Origin: Anaerolineales bacterium UBA2181
Lineage (GTDB): Bacteria; Chloroflexota; Anaerolineae; Promineifilales; UBA4811
Assembly: GCA_002328075.1 (NCBI GenBank)
Contig: DCVT01000031.1
Location: 434,001 to 498,000 of the forward strand
Reading direction: 5' to 3'
DNA length: 64,000 nucleotides
This document shows positions 16,058 through 21,580 of this stretch, piece by piece. Within the stretch, counting starts at the first letter, position 1; each line of letters opens with the position of its first letter. The translations under genes and the position numbers were made by a program. The notes under the pieces were generated by a model. The model saw nothing but the letters and a program-made list of their open reading frames with translations, was not told the origin of the DNA and searched no databases.

Positions 16058-16156
16058 GTGAAATGGCTTTTCGAGACCAAGATCGGTGACCTGATCTGCG
16101 CTGCGCTCGAGCACTGGCTCGGCCTTGTGTTGGTCTCAGCGGCGGACGTCGACTGA
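16058..16156 (+). CDS. Candidate 32-residue peptide
   Basis: A GTG start with a perfect RBS (AAAGGAGG, six bases away) opens a 32-residue frame: VKWLFETKIGDLICAALEHW, then LGLVLVSAADVD. It is amphipathic to hydrophobic and could sit on a membrane. It begins 15 bases after the tyrosine recombinase stop. The RBS quality is the main evidence for translation. Confidence 0.45.
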   Translation: MKWLFETKIGDLICAALEHWLGLVLVSAADVD

Positions 16157-16248
16157 GAAGAGAGAGGCGGTCGATGGGGCCAATCCCACCGGCCGCCCCA
16201 GACCCAGTTTGGGCAGCAGGATTGTAGCATAGAGAAGGAGAAGCGGCG

Positions 16249-16386
16249 ATGAAGGAAAAAGCCATACGAACAATGTGCCGGTGGCTCGGCAGGGCCCTGG
16301 CGCGGTGCCCCGTCGAGCGATCGCCCGTGGCGGCTGCCGTCACGATGTGGCTGCTCCTGCGGGCCAGTCGATCCTCGAAGGCATGA
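16249..16386 (+). CDS. Candidate 45-residue basic peptide
   Basis: An ATG with GAAGGAG nine bases upstream opens a 45-residue frame rich in Arg, Ala and Cys (MKEKAIRTMCRWLGRALARC at the start), with a short hydrophobic stretch AAAVTMWLLL. It is unlike known regulators that I can name. Together with the 32-residue frame before it, it fills the space between the two recombinase genes; either may be a leader or regulatory peptide. Confidence 0.4.
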   Translation: MKEKAIRTMCRWLGRALARCPVERSPVAAAVTMWLLLRASRSSKA

Positions 16387-16391
16387 TGTTT

Positions 16392-16468
16392 TTCTACTCG
16401 CAACGGAACCGATGTATAATGAGATTGCCAAGCGACGGGCCGGCCCCGGGCGACTGGGGCGGCCCGTC
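16392..16468 (+). promoter_or_regulatory. Promoter and leader hairpin of the serine recombinase
   Basis: The -10 box TATAAT is at 16415-16420, with a weak -35 (TTCTAC, 16392-16397) 17 bases upstream. The short leader then forms a long GC-rich hairpin: 16434-16442 pairs perfectly with 16460-16468, and inside it 16444-16447 with 16456-16459. The structure ends 17 bases before the start codon, so it could limit translation or bind a repressor as DNA. Confidence 0.55.
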
Positions 16469-16485
16469 CGAAGAGGACTAGACTG

Positions 16486-18117
16486 ATGAAACGAGCTGCA
16501 TTGTATGCCAGGGTCAGCGGCGATGACCGCCGGGAAGAGGGCCGTAACATCGAAGGCCAGCTCCGAATGGGCCGGGAGTATGCGGCGGTGCAGGGTTACT
16601 CTGTGGTGGCCGAGTTCGCTGAGGACATTACCGGTGTCAGTGGATCTGACGAAAACGCGCCGGAACTGAATCGGGCGCTCCGAACGGCTCAGGCGGGGCA
16701 GTTCGAGGTGCTCATTGTGCGAGAAGTCGACCGGCTCAGCCGCGACGCATCGAAATTCTGGCACTTCCAGCGGCTCTTCGCGCTGGCCGGGGTAGAGATC
16801 GAATACGTCAACGAACGCTATGAAAACGACTTCGGCGGTCGGGTGTACAAGAGCATCCGGGTCGAAATGGCTGAAGAAGAGGCCCGGAAGGTCACAGAAC
16901 GGCTGCAGCGTGGCCGGCGGCAAAAGGCTCAGGCTGGCTACCCAGTCATGCATGGGAAAACACCCTATGGCTACGAGCTCGCGATGGCGAAGGACGGCAA
17001 GCCCGCGCTGGTGGTCCACGAGCCAGAGGCGGAGATTGTCAGGCAGATATACGACTGGTATACGCGCGGGGACGCGCAAAGTGCCACGCTCAGCCGGTAT
17101 GCCATCGCCAGAAAGCTGACCGAAGCCGGGATTCCAACACGCGGCGACGTCGACGCCGGCCAGCGCAAAGAGCGCTCGCGTGGTCAGTGGAACACGACCA
17201 CGGTCGACAAGATTCTGCGCCGGGAGGCATACGCCGGGGTATGGTACTATGGCAAAGTCGGCACAGCACGGTATCGGGGGCCGATCGGAAGGCAACCGCG
17301 GTCCAGGTGGATTCCGATAAACGTGCCCCCCATTGTGAGCCGTGAGACCTGGCTGGCAGCTCAGGAACAAGCCAAACGAAATCGCCGGGAATCGCCTCGC
17401 AACATCAAGTATCCGTCCTTGCTCCGGTGCCGCGCATTCTGCGCCAACTGTGGTGGGGCAATAGCCACCGTGGCGATGAAGAGGCGACCGGACGGCACCT
17501 ACCGCTATCACTACTACTTTTGCTGTGCTGCTAGTGGTCAGGGCAACTATTCGCGAGAATGCGACCAAACCAAACGCATCAGGGTAGACCAGGTCGATGC
17601 GACCGTGTGGGATTGGGTCCGGAATCTGCTGCTGAATCCAGCGGTCGCGATTGCGGGCATGGCGCAGGAGCGCGCCAACCGGGAGGAATCACTGGAACCC
17701 CTACGCCACAAGCTGGCCGTGCTCGATGATTTGATTGCGGAGAACCAGCGCAACATCCAGAAGGCAGTTGACAGCTACTTCAAGGACGAGATGGTGAAAG
17801 AGCTGCTCGCCGAGCGCGTCGCCCACTTCCGCCGACTGGACGAGGGTCACAAGCGGCAAAGAGACGCTATCGCGGCTGAGATCCAGGCGAAGGAAATCAG
17901 CCAAGAGCAGGTCGAGACCATCATGGAATTCATTGGCGAAATGAGCGTGGGCGTCAAAGAGGCCGATCGGGATCTCGCCAAGCGACGGCGGCTGATTGAG
18001 GAGCTCGACTTGTCCGCCAGGCTGGGCATTGAGAACGGCGAGAAGGTGGCTTACGTCACCTGCGCCCTGGGTGCGCGGCGTTTATCGGTTGCAGACCCTA
18101 GTACTCGAGTTCATTGA
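16486..18117 (+). CDS. Large serine recombinase (integrase of the element)
   Basis: A 543-residue site-specific recombinase. The resolvase domain starts at once: ALYARVSGDDR gives the nucleophile Ser11, and REVDRLSRDASKF the conserved Arg/Asp helix. A recombinase domain follows (GKTPYGYEL, then LRREAYAGVWYYGK), then a zinc ribbon with Cys pairs around CRAFCANCGG and FCCAAS, and a coiled coil near 415-470. The 3' end crosses attR: the last codons (R-V-H-stop) come from the host gene. In the circular form the same frame would run across attP to the TAG at 3877-3879, replacing four residues with 31. GAAGAGG lies upstream of the ATG. Confidence 0.93.
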   Translation: MKRAALYARVSGDDRREEGRNIEGQLRMGREYAAVQGYSVVAEFAEDITGVSGSDENAPELNRALRTAQAGQFEVLIVREVDRLSRDASKFWHFQRLFALAGVEIEYVNERYENDFGGRVYKSIRVEMAEEEARKVTERLQRGRRQKAQAGYPVMHGKTPYGYELAMAKDGKPALVVHEPEAEIVRQIYDWYTRGDAQSATLSRYAIARKLTEAGIPTRGDVDAGQRKERSRGQWNTTTVDKILRREAYAGVWYYGKVGTARYRGPIGRQPRSRWIPINVPPIVSRETWLAAQEQAKRNRRESPRNIKYPSLLRCRAFCANCGGAIATVAMKRRPDGTYRYHYYFCCAASGQGNYSRECDQTKRIRVDQVDATVWDWVRNLLLNPAVAIAGMAQERANREESLEPLRHKLAVLDDLIAENQRNIQKAVDSYFKDEMVKELLAERVAHFRRLDEGHKRQRDAIAAEIQAKEISQEQVETIMEFIGEMSVGVKEADRDLAKRRRLIEELDLSARLGIENGEKVAYVTCALGARRLSVADPSTRVH

Positions 18118-18151
18118 AGAGGTCGTCGATCAGAATAACACCCTTTTTCAT
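18098..18151 (-). pseudogene. DJ-1/PfpI family gene, N-terminal fragment
   Basis: On the minus strand an ATG with AAAGGAG upstream begins MKKGVILIDDLFNELEY and then stops at TAG, which is element DNA. The host-derived part ends at the core (18103). MKKGVILIDDLFNELE is exactly the first strand and turn expected of a DJ-1/PfpI protein and joins in frame to FWVPYYRLLEAG on the other side of the element. The ATG overlaps the sir2 stop by one base (TAATG), so pfpI was translationally coupled to sir2. Confidence 0.9.
18103..18107. repeat. attR core, ACTCG
   Basis: Right copy of the 5-bp core. To its right begins the host pfpI sequence encoding its N-terminus on the minus strand. The deduced uninterrupted site reads AGAACTCGAGTTCATTG on the plus strand; the deduced element site reads CCCTAGTACTCGTATTGG. 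Confidence 0.85.
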
Positions 18152-18996
18152 TATGTCTCCTTTGTTGCCCGGCCAATCCCCGGCCTTGGCCAGGGTGACG
18201 AGAGCGATTGGCCCGAGGTCGGCGGCAGATCGAGTGCCTCCAATAGACGGGGCAGGACAGATCCGCCCGGACCGAGCAGGAACAGGTCCGCCACGGGGGT
18301 GATCCCGCTGGTACTCTGGTTGACTTCGATGACCGGATGACCTGCCCGGGCCGTAATGACGGGCAACTCGGCCGCCGGATAGACTGCGCCGCTGGTGCCT
18401 ACCACCAACATGACGTCGCACTCAATGCTGGCTTGGTTAGCACGGCCCAGGGCATCGGGCGGCAGCGGTTCGCCAAACCAGACGATGTCCGGCCGGACCG
18501 GGGCACCGCAATGGGGGCAGCCGGGTGGCGAACCCGCCAACGCGGCTGTGTTGACCAACGTGGGTTCGCCCTGACAGGCGGAGTAACACTTGTCTCGCCA
18601 GATGCTGCCGTGCAGCTCCACTACATCGCTGCTTCCCGCCTTCTGATGCAGGCCATCGACGTTTTGCGTCAGAACGACAACTCGTGGGACATGACGTTCG
18701 AGCTCGACCAGAGCGCGATGGCCTGGATTGGGTTTGGCCTCCGCCACCAATCGGCGTCGGTAGGTGTACCATTCCCAGACCAATTCTGGTTTGCGACAGA
18801 ACGCCTGTGGTGTCGCCAGTTCCATGGGATCGTATCGTGCCCAAAGACCAGTCTGAGCGTCTCGAAAAGTGGGTATTCCGCTTTCCTGACTCACACCAGC
18901 ACCGGTCAAGATGATCAGGTATTGCGCCCGCCGCAGGATGGAAACCGCTTGTGCCGTCTGGTCATCCAAAGTCGCCGTTTGTCCAATGAGGGTCAC
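18151..18996 (-). CDS. cobB: NAD-dependent protein deacylase (sirtuin, CobB-like)
   Basis: Sirtuins remove acyl groups from lysines using NAD+. The 281-residue protein is taken from the GTG at 18996; the open frame further upstream lies in pepA and is not part of it. NAD-binding motifs TGAGVSQESGIPTFRD (31-46) and QNVDGLH (111-117), catalytic His129 in ELHG, and zinc Cys 137, 141, 160 and 163 are all present. VWEWYTYRR near 73-81 has the Tyr-x-x-Arg pair typical of class III sirtuins such as E. coli CobB, which also remove succinyl groups. It starts 25 bases after pepA and overlaps pfpI by one base, so the three form an operon. Confidence 0.92.
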   Translation of the reverse strand: MTLIGQTATLDDQTAQAVSILRRAQYLIILTGAGVSQESGIPTFRDAQTGLWARYDPMELATPQAFCRKPELVWEWYTYRRRLVAEAKPNPGHRALVELERHVPRVVVLTQNVDGLHQKAGSSDVVELHGSIWRDKCYSACQGEPTLVNTAALAGSPPGCPHCGAPVRPDIVWFGEPLPPDALGRANQASIECDVMLVVGTSGAVYPAAELPVITARAGHPVIEVNQSTSGITPVADLFLLGPGGSVLPRLLEALDLPPTSGQSLSSPWPRPGIGRATKET

Positions 18997-19021
18997 GTCG
19001 CGCGCTGTTCCAGGTGGCGGG

Positions 19022-20521
19022 TCACCAACTCTGCACCAAATCGACCAGCAGCCGGACACCGTATCCGGTGGCACCCTTGGGTGTGTACGCGTTGGCCGGC
19101 TTTTGTTCGCTAAAGCCCATGCCGGCGATGTCCAGGTGCGCCCAAGGATAGGAGGTGAACTCTTGAAGAAAAACGGCCGACGTTCCCACTCCGCCGAACC
19201 GGCCTCCAGTGTGCACCATATCCGCCACATCCGATTTGAGAGTCTCTCGGTACTCGGGAAAGAGCGGCATGGGCCATATTCGCTCGGCCGTCCCACGGCT
19301 GGCCTGGAGCAGTTTGTCCTGCAACCAGTCTTCGCTGCAAAAGCACCCCGCAGCCATGTTCGCGCCCAGCGCAACCACACAGGCGCCGGTCAACGTAGCC
19401 AGGTCAATCACTGCAGCCGGGTGGTACCGGTCGGCGTAACAGAGCGCGTCAGCCAGAATCATGCGCCCTTCGGCATCGGTGCTGTGCACTTCGATGGTTT
19501 TTCCGTTCATCGCGCGCACTACATCGCCCGGTTTGAAGGCCTGCGCGTCAGGGATATTGTCGGTGGCCGGTACCAATCCAACCACATGCACCGGCGGTCG
19601 GACTGCGCCCATGACCTGCATCGCGCCCAGCACGGCCGCGCCACCGGCCATGTCCCCTTTCATCAGGTGCATGTTCTCGCTGGGTTTGATTGAGATGCCT
19701 CCACTATCAAAGGTGATCGCCTTGCCCACCAGAACCACCGTCGGTGCCTGCGGGATTCCTGGATCATAGTCCAGCACGATGAACCGGGGCGGCTCGCCAG
19801 CGCCCTGCGTCACTGCCAGGAACGAACCCATTCCTTGCTCTCGCGCCCATGCGCGGTCGTACACCCGGCAGCCCAGTCCGTACTCCTGGGCGATTCTTTC
19901 AGCCGTCTGGCCGAGAAAAGTGGGTGTGGCGATGTTGGACGGGTGGTTGACCAGGGTCCGGACCAGCGTGACTGCTTTACCTAGCTGCTCACCAAGGCGG
20001 GCGCCCCTGAGTGCCAGTTCAAGGGACTCTGGGTCTTGGACCACCAATGTCAAGGATTCAACCTCCTTGTTCTCCTCGGGCGGCTTTTGCCGCTCGGCTG
20101 GATAGCGGTAAAGCGCCAACATGGTGCCCTCTACCACGGCCTGGGCACGGCGGGCGAGGTCCATCTCGGGCGCAGTTCCGCCGTGGACAAGGCTGGCAAT
20201 GTGCCGGGCACCCAGATCGCGGGCTTTGGATGCGCCTACCGCGGCCGCTTTGCGAATTCCGTCGAGGTCGAGCTTGTCCGGTTTGCCCAGGCCGGCCACC
20301 AGTACCCGCTTCGCAGCCACTGCACCCCTTGGGTACAGCACAGCGCACTCGCCCGACTTGCCGCTGAGGTCCCCACCCTCTACCAACTCTTGGATAGCAC
20401 CGCTGAGCGCCCTATCTACGGCTGCCGTTGACGGGCTCATTTCGACCCCTTCCAGCAGACCGATGATCGCAGCATCAACCGTTTCCTCTTCGAGTTTGGC
20501 TAGTTTGACAATCATCTCCAT
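19022..20521 (-). CDS. pepA: Leucyl aminopeptidase PepA
   Basis: A 499-residue M17 family cytosolic aminopeptidase that removes N-terminal residues from peptides using two metal ions. The C-terminal catalytic domain shows GKAITFDSGGISIKP, the metal segment MKGDMAGGAAVL and HSTDAEGRMILADALCYA, all intact. The N-terminal domain is typical in length. AAAGGA precedes the ATG on the minus strand. It is the first gene of the apparent pepA-sir2-pfpI operon; sir2 and pfpI follow closely with short spacing and overlap. Confidence 0.95.
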   Translation of the reverse strand: MEMIVKLAKLEEETVDAAIIGLLEGVEMSPSTAAVDRALSGAIQELVEGGDLSGKSGECAVLYPRGAVAAKRVLVAGLGKPDKLDLDGIRKAAAVGASKARDLGARHIASLVHGGTAPEMDLARRAQAVVEGTMLALYRYPAERQKPPEENKEVESLTLVVQDPESLELALRGARLGEQLGKAVTLVRTLVNHPSNIATPTFLGQTAERIAQEYGLGCRVYDRAWAREQGMGSFLAVTQGAGEPPRFIVLDYDPGIPQAPTVVLVGKAITFDSGGISIKPSENMHLMKGDMAGGAAVLGAMQVMGAVRPPVHVVGLVPATDNIPDAQAFKPGDVVRAMNGKTIEVHSTDAEGRMILADALCYADRYHPAAVIDLATLTGACVVALGANMAAGCFCSEDWLQDKLLQASRGTAERIWPMPLFPEYRETLKSDVADMVHTGGRFGGVGTSAVFLQEFTSYPWAHLDIAGMGFSEQKPANAYTPKGATGYGVRLLVDLVQSW

Positions 20522-20624
20522 AGTAGGTCCTTTCTGTCAACTATTACCCGGATTATCATCCATGCGGGACAAACAGGCAAGGACGGCCTTCGAACCCAAC
20601 GCGGGCTCGGAGGGAACAAGGACA

Positions 20625-20655
20625 ACAAAAAAGCGCGAGGGGCACTCGCGCTTTG
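20625..20655 (-). terminator. Rho-independent terminator of the RRM/cold-shock operon
   Basis: Read on the minus strand, a 10-bp stem (20655-20646 with 20640-20631) with a 5-base loop is followed by TTTTTTGTT. It lies about 20 bases after the RRM gene. Confidence 0.92.
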
Positions 20656-20674
20656 AGTTACACAGACGATGGGA

Positions 20675-21004
20675 CTAGAAGCGGCGTCGGCGCTCCGGCC
20701 GGCGGTCACGACCGCCACCGGAACCGTAGCTACCGCCGCCGTCAAAGGAACGCTCACGGGGTGGGCGCGCCTCGGCAACCGAAATCGAGCGCTCGCCCAA
20801 CTGACGATTGTTCAGGCTCTCGATGGCTACCCGGGCTCCGTCTTCGCTTTCCATCTCCACAAAGGCAAAACCGCGTGAGCGGCCGCTCATACGGTCAGTC
20901 ACTAGGCTGACCGACGTCACCGGGCCCGCGTTGGCGAACAGTGTCCGCAACTCGTCCTCGGTGGTGCTGTAATCCAGATTACCGACGTATAGTTTCTTGT
21001 TCAT
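20675..21004 (-). CDS. RRM-domain RNA-binding protein
   Basis: A 109-residue protein with one RNA recognition motif: RNP2 is KLYVGNL (residues 3-9) and RNP1 is RGFAFVEM (near 42-49). A Gly/Arg-rich tail (GGGSYGSGGGRDRRPERRRR) follows. Single-RRM proteins of this type act as cold-induced RNA chaperones in cyanobacteria and others. The gene follows the cold-shock gene by 25 bases and shares its promoter and terminator, supporting a joint cold or stress role. Confidence 0.92.
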   Translation of the reverse strand: MNKKLYVGNLDYSTTEDELRTLFANAGPVTSVSLVTDRMSGRSRGFAFVEMESEDGARVAIESLNNRQLGERSISVAEARPPRERSFDGGGSYGSGGGRDRRPERRRRF

Positions 21005-21029
21005 GATTTTTGAATGTCCCAGCCAGTTC

Positions 21030-21242
21030 CTACAGGCTAACAACGTTGGATGCCCGCAGTCCCTTGGGACCGCGCTCTACATTGAACTCTACCCGCTGAC
21101 CCTCATTGAGGGAGCGGTTGTACCCATCAGCCTGGATGGCTGAATAATGTACAAAGAGATCCTCTCCGCCGTCACGTTGGATAAACCCATATCCTTTGGT
21201 GACGTTGAACCATTTGACGGTTCCAGTCTCGCGTTCGCTCAC
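21030..21242 (-). CDS. Cold-shock protein (CspA family)
   Basis: A 70-residue single cold-shock domain. TGTVKWFNVTKGYGFIQ contains RNP1 (KGYGFI), and DLFVHYSAI is RNP2. Such proteins bind single-stranded RNA and melt structure. GGAGAGA precedes the ATG. The mRNA has a leader of about 120 bases containing a hairpin (21304-21310 with 21326-21332), like the long regulatory leaders of cspA genes. Confidence 0.95.
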   Translation of the reverse strand: MSERETGTVKWFNVTKGYGFIQRDGGEDLFVHYSAIQADGYNRSLNEGQRVEFNVERGPKGLRASNVVSL

Positions 21243-21371
21243 TTGTTCTCTCCTTTTTTGAACGCACTTTACGCTGGCGCAGATCCCACCTTCTGAACAG
21301 AAAACCGCCCAGATACAGCAAATCCGGGCGGTGTAATCTCTTATCCGTATGCGGAATCTGCAACCATCATT

Positions 21372-21399
21372 ATTATACCACCCGATTTCAGGAGGTCAA
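21372..21399 (-). promoter_or_regulatory. Promoter of the cold-shock/RRM operon
   Basis: On the minus strand, TTGACC (21399-21394) and TATAAT (21377-21372) are 16 bases apart. The transcript would start near 21365, giving the long leader noted under the cold-shock gene. It is divergent from the P-type ATPase promoter. Confidence 0.75.
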
Positions 21400-21580
21400 C
21401 CCCTGTTCCGTTCCAGTTTTCAGGACGCGGAAGCGTCAATTCTGGCCTTCCATTGAGACCTGATCGTTATCCGCGCGCCCCGTCACAGACGTCAGCCTCG
21501 CCACCACTGTGCTGTATCCCCTATTCGCGGGCGGTTGGTATAATAGGGTGCTATAAATCTGGAGAAGGGAGCATCCTCAC

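Larger units (their letters stand above)
3784..18107 (+). mobile_element. 14.3-kb integrative element inserted in a pfpI-type gene
   Basis: The ends are defined by the two halves of one host gene and by a 5-bp direct repeat ACTCG at 3784-3788 and 18103-18107; core-to-core length is 14,319 bp. All element genes run on the plus strand. They encode regulation (leader switch, RHH protein), replication (SSB-like, PrimPol-VapE, iteron-like block), terminase-like proteins, a Top6B/Top6A-like pair, and a tyrosine and a large serine recombinase. The serine recombinase lies at the right end with its 3' end in attR, typical of a self-integrating element. No capsid, portal, tail, conjugation or relaxase gene is recognised. 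A satellite or plasmid-like integrative element is inferred. Confidence 0.9.

Noticed and set aside
18997..19380. N-terminal extension of the sirtuin frame
   Set aside because: The added residues lie inside pepA in another frame and show no sirtuin similarity; the GTG at 18996 gives a normal-length protein.
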